A stretch of 64,000 bases of DNA. Source: Paracoccaceae bacterium. Lineage in GTDB: Bacteria > Pseudomonadota > Alphaproteobacteria > Rhodobacterales > Rhodobacteraceae. The position numbers were made by a program, and so were the translations under genes. The DNA is taken from the NCBI GenBank assembly GCA_019429405.1, contig JAHYIZ010000005.1:1-64000 (forward strand). The letters are read 5' to 3'. Shown here one piece after another: positions 43,371 through 51,394 of this stretch; position 1 is the first letter of the stretch; every line of letters starts with the position of its first letter. The notes under the pieces were generated by a model. It saw nothing but the letters and a program-made list of their open reading frames with translations, was not told where the DNA came from and did no database searches.

Positions 43371-43830
43371 TCTGGTGCCATTTGCCGCCGGTGGCCTGCG
43401 CGGCTGGCTGGCGCGGTTCTTCAGCCGCAGCCAGCCCGCGCTGCAGGTGGGGGCGCTGTGCCTGCGTGGCAGGCCCGAGCGGCGTGAGGTGCTGCTGGTA
43501 TCGTCGCTCGGCACCGGGCGCTGGATCATTCCCAAGGGCTGGCCGATGCGCGGGCGCACGCTGGCCGAGGCCGCCTTGCGCGAGGCCTGGGAAGAAGCGG
43601 GCGTGCAGGGCGAGGTGGGCGCGCTGCCCTTTGGCGCCTTTGGCTATGCCAAGCAGCGTGATGGCGCGGCGCCCACCCCCTGCCGGGTTCAGGTCTTCAT
43701 TGTGCGGGTGCGCGGGCTTGCTGACGATTACCCGGAGGCGGGGCGGCGGGCGCGGCGATGGGTGCGCCCGATCGAAGCGGCGGCAATGGTGGATGAACCG
43801 GAGCTGAAAGCATTGCTGAGCGGCCTCTAG
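43360..43830 (+). CDS. Nudix hydrolase, DIPP-like
   Basis: Cytosolic hydrolase of 156 residues. The Nudix box begins at GWPMRGRTLAEAALREAWEE, then AG; the spacing is canonical. The preceding GRWIIPKGWP and the family body resemble diphosphoinositol-polyphosphate/dinucleoside-polyphosphate hydrolases, but the substrate is not established. It overlaps arfB by 11 nt, so the two are coupled. The pit gene follows on the same strand 78 nt downstream behind Pho-box-like repeats. Confidence 0.88.
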   Translation: MTNSLVPFAAGGLRGWLARFFSRSQPALQVGALCLRGRPERREVLLVSSLGTGRWIIPKGWPMRGRTLAEAALREAWEEAGVQGEVGALPFGAFGYAKQRDGAAPTPCRVQVFIVRVRGLADDYPEAGRRARRWVRPIEAAAMVDEPELKALLSGL

Positions 43831-43880
43831 GCCGATAGCAGTTGCGGCGCGGGGGAGATCGGGCTACCTCGCGGGCCGAA

Positions 43881-43910
43881 TGTAACAGCTGCATGACGGA
43901 TGTGTGACAT
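43881..43910 (+). promoter_or_regulatory. candidate Pho box: three 11-nt-spaced direct repeats at the pit start
   Basis: TGTAACAG (43881-43888), CATGACGG (43892-43899) and TGTGACAT (43903-43910) recur at exact 11-nt steps. Each resembles ATGACAG, the reverse complement of the PhoB half-site CTGTCAT, which also repeats every 11 nt. The last unit overlaps the start codon, a position expected for repression. PhoB repression of a pit operon is known in Sinorhizobium. Confidence 0.5.
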
Positions 43911-45381
43911 GGCCCTGCCGCCGCAAAACCAGTGGAAAACGCTCGACAAGGACCTTGGCCGGATCGATCGGCTGGAGGAAGCCACGCATTTCGTCGGGCG
44001 CCCGCTGGTGGCGCCGGGAATTGCGCTGGCTTTCGTGGTGCTGGCGGGCATTGGGGCCGCGCTCTTCTTCGGGGCGCAGCCAAAGGCGTTTGTGGTGGTC
44101 GCGGCGGCTGTGATCGGGGCCTATATGGCGCTGAATATCGGCGCCAACGACGTGGCCAACAACATGGGCCCGGCGGTGGGTGCCAATGCGCTGACGCTGG
44201 GCGGGGCGCTGCTGATTGCGGCGGTGTTCGAGACGGCGGGGGCGCTGATTGCCGGTGGCGATGTGGTCAAGACCATTTCGACCGGGATCGTGTCGCCGGA
44301 TGTGTTCGCGCAGAGTTCGGTTTTCATCTGGGCGATGATGGCGGCGCTGCTGGCGGCGGCGCTGTGGCTGAACCTTGCGACATGGTTTGGCGCGCCGGTC
44401 TCGACCACGCATTCGATTGTCGGCGGCGTTGTGGGCGCGGGCATCGCGGCGGCGGGTGTTGCGGCAATCAACTGGCCGGCCATCGGCCGCATTGCCGCAA
44501 GCTGGGTGATCTCGCCGCTTCTGGGAGGGATCATTGCGGCGGTGTTTCTGGCGTTGATCAAGTCGCGCATCATGTATGCCGAGGATAAGATCGCCGCTGC
44601 GCGGCGCTGGGTGCCGGTGCTGATCGGCATCATGGCGGGGGCATTTGCGGCCTATCTGGCGCTTAAAGGGCTGAGCAAGGTCATCAAGGTCGATTTGGCC
44701 ACGGCGCTTATGGTTGGGCTGGCGATGGGCGTGCTGGGCTGGGCGGTTTCGGTGCCGCTGATTCGGCGCCAGTCGGAGGGGCTGGAAAACCGCAAGAAAT
44801 CGCTCAAGCGGCTTTTTGCGGTGCCGCTGGTGATTTCGGCCGCGCTGTTGTCGTTCGCGCACGGCGCGAATGATGTGGCCAACGCGGTGGGGCCGCTGGC
44901 GGCGATCGTGCATGCCGTGGGGACCGGCGGCGCCGGCGCTGGCAGTGTGTCAATTCCGCTTTGGGTGATGCTGATCGGGGCGGGCGGCATTTCATTTGGC
45001 CTTGTACTCTTTGGGCCAAAGCTCATCCGCATGGTTGGCAGCGAGATCACCAAACTCAACCCGATGCGGGCCTATTGCGTGGCGCTGTCGGCGGCGGTGA
45101 CGGTGATCATGGCCTCGTGGCTGGGGCTGCCGGTTTCATCCACCCATATCGCGGTGGGGGCTGTGTTTGGCGTCGGCTTTTTCCGCGAATGGCACGCTGA
45201 GCGGCGCGCGCGTGCGCTGGGGTTGATCAAGGGCAAGGTGGTGCCGCCCGAAGAACGCAAGCGGCGCAAGCTGGTGCGGCGGTCACATCTGATTGCGGTG
45301 GCGGCGGCATGGGTGATTACCGTGCCCGCATCGGCCGCGCTTTCGGCGCTGGTGTTCACGGTGCTGCGGCTGATCGCCTGA
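43909..45381 (+). CDS. low-affinity inorganic phosphate transporter, PiT family
   Basis: Inner-membrane phosphate permease of 490 residues with ten to twelve hydrophobic segments. The two PiT signature repeats are both present: GANDVANNMGPAVGANAL at about residue 80 and GANDVANAVGPLAAI at about 320, with the STTHSIVGG and SSTHIAVGA partner segments. ATG 43909 gives MALPPQNQWKTL; ATG 43900 is equally in frame, and neither has a clear Shine-Dalgarno. Pho-box-like repeats overlap the start, suggesting phosphate control. It converges on pncB with 3 nt between stops. Confidence 0.93.
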   Translation: MALPPQNQWKTLDKDLGRIDRLEEATHFVGRPLVAPGIALAFVVLAGIGAALFFGAQPKAFVVVAAAVIGAYMALNIGANDVANNMGPAVGANALTLGGALLIAAVFETAGALIAGGDVVKTISTGIVSPDVFAQSSVFIWAMMAALLAAALWLNLATWFGAPVSTTHSIVGGVVGAGIAAAGVAAINWPAIGRIAASWVISPLLGGIIAAVFLALIKSRIMYAEDKIAAARRWVPVLIGIMAGAFAAYLALKGLSKVIKVDLATALMVGLAMGVLGWAVSVPLIRRQSEGLENRKKSLKRLFAVPLVISAALLSFAHGANDVANAVGPLAAIVHAVGTGGAGAGSVSIPLWVMLIGAGGISFGLVLFGPKLIRMVGSEITKLNPMRAYCVALSAAVTVIMASWLGLPVSSTHIAVGAVFGVGFFREWHAERRARALGLIKGKVVPPEERKRRKLVRRSHLIAVAAAWVITVPASAALSALVFTVLRLIA

Positions 45382-45384
45382 ACG

Positions 45385-46677
45385 TCAGACCAGCACTGGC
45401 CGCGCCACCTGCGCGCCAACGCCGAACACCTGCTTGTAATGCGCGATTTCCGCAGCCGGTCCCATCGCCTTGGTCGGGTTGTCAGACAGCTTGACGGTGG
45501 GGCGGCCATTTGCGCTGACCGCCTTGCACACAAGGCTGAAAGGCGCGAGGCCATCGCCCGCCACAAGGCCGCGAAAATCGTTGGTCAGCAGCGTGCCCCA
45601 GCCGAACGACACCTTGACCCGGCCTGCAAAGCGCGCCTGCAGCGCAAGGATCGCGTCGACATCGAGCCCGTCGGAAAAGATCACAAGCTTGTCGCGCGGG
45701 TCTTCGCCACGCGATTTCCACCAGGCGATGGCCATTTCGGCGCCCTCGACCGGGTCGCCCGAATCGACACGAACCCCGGTCCATGCGGCAAGCCAATCGG
45801 GCGCGTGTTCCAAAAACCCGGCGGTGCCGAAGGTGTCGGGCAGGATGACGCGCAGGTTGCCTTCATGCTCTTCCTGCCAGTCAGCCAATACGCGGTAGGG
45901 CGCCTGGCGCAATTCGTCGTCGCTGTTGGCCAGCGCGGCATAGACCATGGGCAATTCGTGCGCGTTGGTGCCGATGGCCTCAATATCGCGGCGCATCGCG
46001 ATAAGGCAGTTCGAGGTGCCGGTGAAGGCATCGCCCAACCCTTCCATCATCGCCTGCACGCACCAGTCTTGCCAAAGAAACGAGTGCCGCCGCCGCGTGC
46101 CGAAATCGGCAATGCGCGGGGAATTGGCGCCGCGCAGGCGTTCGATCTTTTCCCACAGGTGGGTCATGGCGCGGGCGTAGAGCACCTGCAGTTCAAACCG
46201 CCCCATGTCCTTTAACACGGCGCGACCGCGCAGCTCCATCAGCACGGCGAGCGCAGGGATCTCCCACATCATCACTTCGGGCCAATTGCCCTCGAAGGTC
46301 AGCACATATTGGCCATCGCGCTTTTCGAGGTGGTAGGGCGGCAGGCGGAAACCCTCAAACCACTCCATGAAATCGGGGCGGAACATCTGGCGCTTGCCAT
46401 AGAACATGTTGCCGCGCAGCCAAGTGCTTTCGCCGCGGGTCAGCGATAGCGAGCGCACATGGTCAAGTTGTTCGCGCAGCTCGCCTTCGTCGACCAGATC
46501 GGCAAGGCGGATCGTCTTGGTGCGGTTGATGAGGGAAAAGGTCACTTGCGTGTCGGGGCGGTTGCGAAAGATCGACTGGCACATCAGAAGCTTGTAAAAG
46601 TCGGTGTCGATCAGGCTGCGCACGATCGGGTCGATCTTCCATTTGTGGTCGTAAACGCGAGTGGCGATGTCGGCCAT
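45385..46677 (-). CDS. pncB: nicotinate phosphoribosyltransferase
   Basis: Joins nicotinate and PRPP (with ATP) to nicotinate mononucleotide in the Preiss-Handler NAD salvage route. The protein has 430 residues. Visible are [15 protein letters not shown] near the N-terminus, the phosphorylated-His region [14 protein letters not shown], the phosphate-binding [10 protein letters not shown], and [15 protein letters not shown]. It starts 1 nt after the pncA stop, so nicotinamide is deamidated and the product used by neighbouring gene products in one operon. Confidence 0.97.
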   Translation of the reverse strand: MADIATRVYDHKWKIDPIVRSLIDTDFYKLLMCQSIFRNRPDTQVTFSLINRTKTIRLADLVDEGELREQLDHVRSLSLTRGESTWLRGNMFYGKRQMFRPDFMEWFEGFRLPPYHLEKRDGQYVLTFEGNWPEVMMWEIPALAVLMELRGRAVLKDMGRFELQVLYARAMTHLWEKIERLRGANSPRIADFGTRRRHSFLWQDWCVQAMMEGLGDAFTGTSNCLIAMRRDIEAIGTNAHELPMVYAALANSDDELRQAPYRVLADWQEEHEGNLRVILPDTFGTAGFLEHAPDWLAAWTGVRVDSGDPVEGAEMAIAWWKSRGEDPRDKLVIFSDGLDVDAILALQARFAGRVKVSFGWGTLLTNDFRGLVAGDGLAPFSLVCKAVSANGRPTVKLSDNPTKAMGPAAEIAHYKQVFGVGAQVARPVLV

Positions 46678-46678
46678 G

Positions 46679-47287
46679 TCAGCTCTCCAGTGTCACGCCA
46701 GCGGCGCGCAGTTCGGTGCGCGCCTGGGCAAGCGAGCCGTTGAGGTCGATGGCGCGGCAGGCGCCCATCAGCACGGTTGCGCCAAACCCGAGCCGCACCG
46801 CATCCAGCGCCGACCATGCCACGCAGAAATCGGTGGCAAGACCGGCAAAGGTCAGATGCGTGGCGCCGCGTTCGCGCAGATAGCCCGCAAGCCCGGTGGC
46901 GGTGGTGCGGTCATTTTCAAAAAAGGCCGAATAGCTGTCGATCGCGGGGCGAAACCCCTTGCGCAGGGTCAGATCGGCGCGGTCGGTATGCAAACCGGGG
47001 TGAAAGGCCGCGCCCGGTGTGCCCTGCACGCAATGGGCGGGCCAGAGCACCTGCGGGCCGTAGGGCATTTCGGTGCTGGAAAAGGGCGCGGCGCCGGGGT
47101 GGTTTTCGGCAAAACTGGCGTGGGTGGCGGGGTGCCAGTCTTGCGTCAGCACGCGGATGGGGAAAGCACCCAGAAGCGCGTTGACGCGCGGCACGATTTC
47201 GTCCCCCCCCGCGACCGCAAGCGCGCCGCCGGGGCAGAAATCATTTTGCAGATCAATCACAATCAGCGCTTGCGTAGTGTGCGGCAT
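46679..47287 (-). CDS. pncA: nicotinamidase (pyrazinamidase)
   Basis: Deamidates nicotinamide to nicotinate; isochorismatase-like fold. The protein has 202 residues. The catalytic Asp12 is in [12 protein letters not shown], metal ligands are in [12 protein letters not shown], the catalytic Lys lies in LTLRKGFRP and the nucleophile Cys in [14 protein letters not shown]. First gene of the pncA-pncB unit; divergent from mbfA with 132 nt between starts. Confidence 0.96.
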   Translation of the reverse strand: MPHTTQALIVIDLQNDFCPGGALAVAGGDEIVPRVNALLGAFPIRVLTQDWHPATHASFAENHPGAAPFSSTEMPYGPQVLWPAHCVQGTPGAAFHPGLHTDRADLTLRKGFRPAIDSYSAFFENDRTTATGLAGYLRERGATHLTFAGLATDFCVAWSALDAVRLGFGATVLMGACRAIDLNGSLAQARTELRAAGVTLES

Positions 47288-47359
47288 CGGCGCCCTCCCC
47301 CAGCGATGGCACAGGCTTAAGTGCCGCCTTGCACCCCGTCAATGCCTGCACGCCGCGCG

Positions 47360-47404
47360 TTTTGCGCTTGCCGCGCGCGGGCGCGCCGTTAGTTTGGCGC
47401 AAAA
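47360..47404. promoter_or_regulatory. 8-bp inverted repeat upstream of mbfA (possible operator)
   Basis: TTTTGCGC (47360-47367) and GCGCAAAA (47397-47404) form a perfect inverted repeat with 29 nt between arms, ending 15 nt before the mbfA start. Family relatives are iron-controlled by Irr, but these arms do not match an Irr box that I can recognise. Confidence 0.3.
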
Positions 47405-47419
47405 GCTGATAGGTGCCCC

Positions 47420-48397
47420 ATGATCCCCGGCCTTGCCTCACGCCGCCGCTTTTCTGACCTTTCGGAACAGGAGATTCTCGCACTTGCGATTTCGTCCGAA
47501 GAGGATGACGCCAGCATCTACCGCACCTATGCGCAGCGGTTGCGCGCCGACTACCCGGCTTCGGCGCAGGTGTTCGATGGCATGGCCGCGGAAGAAGATG
47601 ACCACCGCCGCCGCCTGATCGAGGTGCATCAGGCGCGCTTCGGTGAGGTTATCCCGCTGATCCGGCGCGAACATGTGGCGGGGTTTTATGCCCGCCGCCC
47701 GGTCTGGCTGATGGAAAACCTGTCGCTTGAACGGATGCGCGCCGAGGCCGAGGCGATGGAGCATGAGGCGGCCAAGTTCTACACCGCCGCCGCCAAGCAA
47801 AGCACCGATGCCGCCGCGCGCAGGCTGTTGGGCGATCTTGCCGCAGCAGAGGTGGGGCACGAGACGCGCGCCGGCGAATTGGTGGCCGAGCATCTGGACG
47901 ATGAGGAGAAGGGCCGCGAAGACCGCGCCGCGCACCGCCAGTTCATTCTGACATGGGTGCAGCCGGGGCTGGCGGGGCTTATGGATGGTTCGGTTTCGAC
48001 CCTCGCACCGATCTTCGCCACCGCCTTTGCCACGCAAAACACATGGACCACGTTTCTGGTGGGCGCCGCCGCGTCGGTGGGCGCGGGCATCTCGATGGGC
48101 TTTACTGAGGCCGCGCATGACGATGGCGTGCTCTCTGGCCGTGGCAGCCCGTTCAAGCGCGGCGTCGCCTCGGGGGTAATGACCACGCTTGGCGGCATGG
48201 GCCACGCCCTGCCCTACCTGATCCCCGATTTCTGGACCGCGACCAGTGTCGCCATGGTGGTGGTGTTCGTCGAGCTTTGGGCGATTGCGTGGATACAAAA
48301 CCGCTTCATGGAAACCCCGTTCCTGCGCGCCGCGATGCAGGTGGTCCTGGGGGGCGCGCTGGTGTTTGCCGCCGGTGTGCTGATCGGCGGCGGTTGA
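47420..48397 (+). CDS. mbfA: membrane-bound ferritin-like iron exporter MbfA (rubrerythrin-VIT1 fusion)
   Basis: Inner-membrane protein of 325 residues joining a ferritin-like di-iron domain (about residues 15-165) to a VIT1/CCC1-type transport domain (about 180-325). Ligand-type residues are visible in ALAISSEEDDASIYRTYAQR, MAAEEDDHRRRL, AEAMEHEAAKFYTAAA and AAEVGHETRAGEL. The transport part starts at PGLAGLMDGSVSTLAPIFAT. MbfA proteins export iron under excess iron or acid/peroxide stress. ATG 47420 follows TAGGTGCCCC. No heme or ferritin gene is adjacent. Confidence 0.93.
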   Translation: MIPGLASRRRFSDLSEQEILALAISSEEDDASIYRTYAQRLRADYPASAQVFDGMAAEEDDHRRRLIEVHQARFGEVIPLIRREHVAGFYARRPVWLMENLSLERMRAEAEAMEHEAAKFYTAAAKQSTDAAARRLLGDLAAAEVGHETRAGELVAEHLDDEEKGREDRAAHRQFILTWVQPGLAGLMDGSVSTLAPIFATAFATQNTWTTFLVGAAASVGAGISMGFTEAAHDDGVLSGRGSPFKRGVASGVMTTLGGMGHALPYLIPDFWTATSVAMVVVFVELWAIAWIQNRFMETPFLRAAMQVVLGGALVFAAGVLIGGG

Positions 48398-48477
48398 GGC
48401 GGCGACAGTATCGCGCTTGGCGTAACAATCTGCACCGTCGCTGGTCTTTACCAGGATCCGCCCAGAAGGATAGCGCC

Positions 48478-48714
48478 ATGACGATTGCGACTCATTCAGA
48501 AATCACCTGCCCGGTGTGCGGCCATCGCAAGGTTGAAGAGATGCCGACCGATGCCTGCCAGTTCTTCTATGAGTGCGAGCAGTGCAGCACGGTGCTGCGC
48601 CCGAACGCGGGCGATTGCTGCGTGTTCTGCTCGTATGGCTCCGAGGCCTGCCCTTCGATTCAGGCTGAGCGCGCGGCACCTGAGGCCGGGGCGGCGGGGG
48701 CCTGCACCTGCTAA
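48478..48714 (+). CDS. GDCCVxC-motif cysteine-rich small protein
   Basis: Protein of 78 residues with eleven cysteines: Cys11, 14, 27, 33, 36, 47, 48, 51, 58, 76 and 78. The first five suggest a zinc ribbon (TCPVCGHRKVEEMP, YECEQC). The motif GDCCVFCSYGSEACP is that of the GDCCVxC (seleno)protein family, which has selenocysteine in some members and is often found near mercury-resistance genes. No mer genes are nearby. AGAAGGA lies 7 nt before ATG 48478 and fixes the start. It is probably cytosolic and metal-binding or redox-active; the activity is not known. Confidence 0.85.
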   Translation: MTIATHSEITCPVCGHRKVEEMPTDACQFFYECEQCSTVLRPNAGDCCVFCSYGSEACPSIQAERAAPEAGAAGACTC

Positions 48715-48747
48715 AAGGCACTGGCGGTATCGGTGACAAGGTCGAGT

Positions 48748-48912
48748 ACCCGGCGGTGAAAGTTGCGGGTCAAGGCGCGGCATTGCGCTAACTAGCCATC
48801 CGCCGCCCGCGCCTTCGGCAATGTCGCCAGCCAGTCGGCAGCGTCGGCCAGTGCGGGGGGCTGCGTGAAGCCGTCGAACTTTTCGCCATAGGGCGGGCAC
48901 AACACGCGCCGA
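48748..48912 (-). pseudogene. fragment of a polysaccharide pyruvyltransferase gene (partial copy of 50593-51336)
   Basis: On the minus strand this stretch encodes RRVLCPPYGEKFDGFTQPPA and continues to KARAADG, then a TAG stop. The intact gene at 50593-51336 reads RRVLCLPYSEKFAGFAQPPA and KAWAADGYLEE. The fragment has only the last 50 or so codons, with a nonsense codon where the intact gene has Tyr (TAC to TAG). Homology stops abruptly at about 48912, where a nitroreductase remnant on the other strand begins. It is not expected to be functional. Confidence 0.75.
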
Positions 48913-49235
48913 ATCTGACCGAAGCGCCCTGGCTGATCGTGGTGTTCGCGCAGCGCTATGGGCTGGCGCCCGACGGCGGTCGGTTCAAGCACTGCTATGT
49001 GCCCGAAAGCGTCGGCATCGCGGTCGGGGTGCTGATTGCCGCCGCCCACCGGGCGGGGCTCGTGTGGCTTGAACACACGCCGAACTCGATGAAATTTCTC
49101 AACGCCGCCTGCAAGTGGCCCGCGAAAGAAGAACCGGTAATGATCTTGCCGGTGGGCCGCCTCGCCGCGCAGGCCACGGTGCCCGCCGTGGCCAAGATCA
49201 AGAAGCCCCTGCCCGAGGTGCTGAGCGTGCTCTGA
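48912..49235 (+). pseudogene. 5'-truncated nitroreductase-family gene remnant
   Basis: The frame ends at TGA 49233-49235 and encodes about 107 residues matching the C-terminal half of nitroreductases: APWLIVVFAQRYG, KHCYVPESVGIAVGVLIAAA, LEHTPNSMKFLNAACKWPA and MILPVGRLA. The flavin-binding N-terminal part is missing and no credible start or Shine-Dalgarno is found at the break. It abuts the pyruvyltransferase fragment at about 48912, so a recombination event removed its 5' half. Confidence 0.75.
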
Positions 49236-49247
49236 CCCTGCGGGGGG

Positions 49248-50437
49248 TCAGAACCGCATCTCATACCCCAGCCGCAGCGTCGCTGCGGGCCGCCCGCCAT
49301 GGGGCGATTGCGCAACCCCGAGGTCGGCGGTCAGCGCGCCCGTGGCGCCAACCCTGCGTGTCAGCCCGACCGACCCGATCAGCCGCGCCTCGTTCGCCAC
49401 AGCAGGCGTGTCGATGGCAAAGTCGCCTGCGTCCGAGGTGCCGATGATCTGCCCGGCGGCGCGCGCAAGGTCGACCTCGATGCCAAAATCGTAGCGCAGG
49501 GTGCTGAGGTCGTTCAGCCGATACTTTCCGGCAAGGCCCAGTGTGGCGGTGGTCAGGTCCAGCGCCTGTTCCGCATAGGTCACCGGAAAGTCGATGTCGT
49601 CGGCCTCGGTATAGCCGCCGCGCGTGGTTTGCGCGCGCATCAGCCGCAGGTAGGGCGTCATCCGGCCTGCGGCGGTCGCCATGTCCCAGCCGACTTCGGC
49701 CAGCATGGCGCGGCTTTGCAGGTCGGCAAGGCCGTGGCCTGCCTCGGTGTCGGGCAGCGCGTCAGACCGCCGCACATCAACGGTGCCGCCGCCCCCGGCC
49801 AGGGCCAGCTTCCAGGTCAGGCCGCGCCCTGCGGTGCCGCGATAGCGCAGATAGAGCGCGCCGATCCGCAGCACCGCCGGCATCCGCGCCGGCATCGCCC
49901 CCATGCTCGATGCGGTCGGGACAAGCTCGTTGCCCGCGCCGCCAAGCTCGGTATTGGCCAGCCCGCCGATCATGCCCAGTTGCTGCGCCCCCGCCGCCGC
50001 CAGATCGGCCGCGGTCTGCACCATCGCCGTTTGCGTGTTCGCAAGGTCGAGCATCTGGCTGCGGTAGATGAAGGCACGGGCGCCAGTCGAGCTGCCGGAA
50101 TCGCCGACGACTACCGAGCCGTCAGCACTTAACGCCCTTGCCATCGACCATGTGCCGCCCTCAAGGGTGCCAAGGTCAAGCATGCCATCGCCCTCGGTCC
50201 AGCGAAACGCCGAGTGATAGGCATTGGCCGCATGGTAGGAATAGCCCGCCACCACCGCGCCATCAGCGCTGACGTATTGCGCCTCGGCCCAGCCGCCGCC
50301 GAGGTTGCCAAGGTTCTGCATTCCGGCGGCCGTCCAACGGGCTGCATGATACTCGACGTTTAGGAGGGTGGAATTGCCCACCGCCACTGCGCCATCAGCG
50401 CTGCCAGTGCCGCAGCCACACCTGAAATCTGCCTCAT
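49248..50437 (-). pseudogene. HAF-repeat autotransporter gene with apparent frameshift after the signal peptide
   Basis: The ATG at 50437, behind GGAGGG, encodes a signal-peptide-like MRQISGVAAALAALMA, but that frame stops at 50360. From about 50405 the next frame continues with three HAF-type repeats (SADGAVAVGNS, VSADGAVVAGYS, LSADGSVVVGDS) and then an autotransporter beta-barrel of about 250 residues ending LRLGYEMRF, with the terminal Phe expected for outer-membrane insertion. A one-base shift in the region where the frames overlap would rejoin signal and body. Either it is a pseudogene, or it needs frameshifting. The family exports HAF-repeat passenger domains. Confidence 0.7.
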
Positions 50438-50592
50438 CACCAACCCTCCGCGCCAATGCCGCGAAGCCGCAACCCGCGGCGAAAAAACCCTAATATGCTG
50501 GTAAAGCTGCGCTTCGCGGCAAAAGTCGCCAACGCGGCAGATCGCCGCGTTGGGCAATATCGAACCCCTGCTGCTCCGGCGCCCCAGCCGCC

Positions 50593-51336
50593 TCAGGCCA
50601 GCGCCAGCACGCGGGCGTGAAATTCCGCTGTCAGCGCCCGGCACTCCTCAAGGTAGCCATCTGCCGCCCACGCCTTCGGCAATGCGGCCAGCCAGTCGGC
50701 GGCGTCGGCCATTGCGGGGGGCTGCGCGAAGCCCGCGAACTTTTCGCTATAGGGCAGGCACAGCACCCGCCGCCCCAACAACAGTGCCCAATAGGTGCCG
50801 TGGTAGGAATTGGTCACCACCGTTGCGCCCGAGCCAATGAAATCCACCGCCTGCGCGAATGTGCCGCCGTGGTTGGTTGCACAAGGGATACCCGAGGGGC
50901 GTTGCAGCCCGCGCGATTTGCTGGCGTGGGCGTAGATGACCAGCTCGTGCCGGGGTGGTGGCGGGCTGGCAAGACGCGGCGCCATGCACGATGCGCAGGG
51001 CACATGCACGGTGCCCGGCATGCCGACATCGCGGCAGCCCATCAGATCGACCGCGCCCGTGAACACGTCATGGCGCGCGGTTTCGCGGTTCACCCCCAGC
51101 ATGCCGATGCCCCAGACCACACGGCGCCGCGCGGCGGCGGAACGGTAAAGCACCGCGCCCGCCGCCTCGTTATAAACCTGCCCGCCGCCGAACACCGCCA
51201 CATCGCAAGGCGGCACCTGCGCGCCAAAATCCTGCACGGTAATGTCAGGCCCGAAATCGAGCCAGCGCGCCGGGGTTGCCACCCGGTCGCCGATGTTGGG
51301 CGTTGTGCGGAGGTGCTGGAATGCGAAATGCGCCAT
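50593..51336 (-). CDS. polysaccharide pyruvyl transferase family protein
   Basis: Protein of 247 residues, shorter than most family members (300-400), so a compact form. The family is recognised by FGGGQVYNEA, RRRVVWGIGMLGV, TVHVPCASCMAP and TNSYHGTYWALLLGRRVLCL. Members add pyruvate ketals to surface polysaccharides or act as glycosyltransferase-like enzymes. No polysaccharide genes are clustered here. A broken partial copy of its C-terminus is at 48748-48912. Divergent from the AEC permease gene with 58 nt between starts. Confidence 0.82.
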   Translation of the reverse strand: MAHFAFQHLRTTPNIGDRVATPARWLDFGPDITVQDFGAQVPPCDVAVFGGGQVYNEAAGAVLYRSAAARRRVVWGIGMLGVNRETARHDVFTGAVDLMGCRDVGMPGTVHVPCASCMAPRLASPPPPRHELVIYAHASKSRGLQRPSGIPCATNHGGTFAQAVDFIGSGATVVTNSYHGTYWALLLGRRVLCLPYSEKFAGFAQPPAMADAADWLAALPKAWAADGYLEECRALTAEFHARVLALA

Positions 51337-51394
51337 GGCGCCAAGGTGCCCGCCCTATCTTGCAATCGCAAGCACGGCGTGAAAGCGTGCCGCC

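Noticed and set aside
48792-49076. A 94-codon minus-strand ORF as a real small gene
   Set aside because: Its second half is a broken copy of the pyruvyltransferase C-terminus and its first half is antisense to the nitroreductase remnant; it spans the recombination junction.
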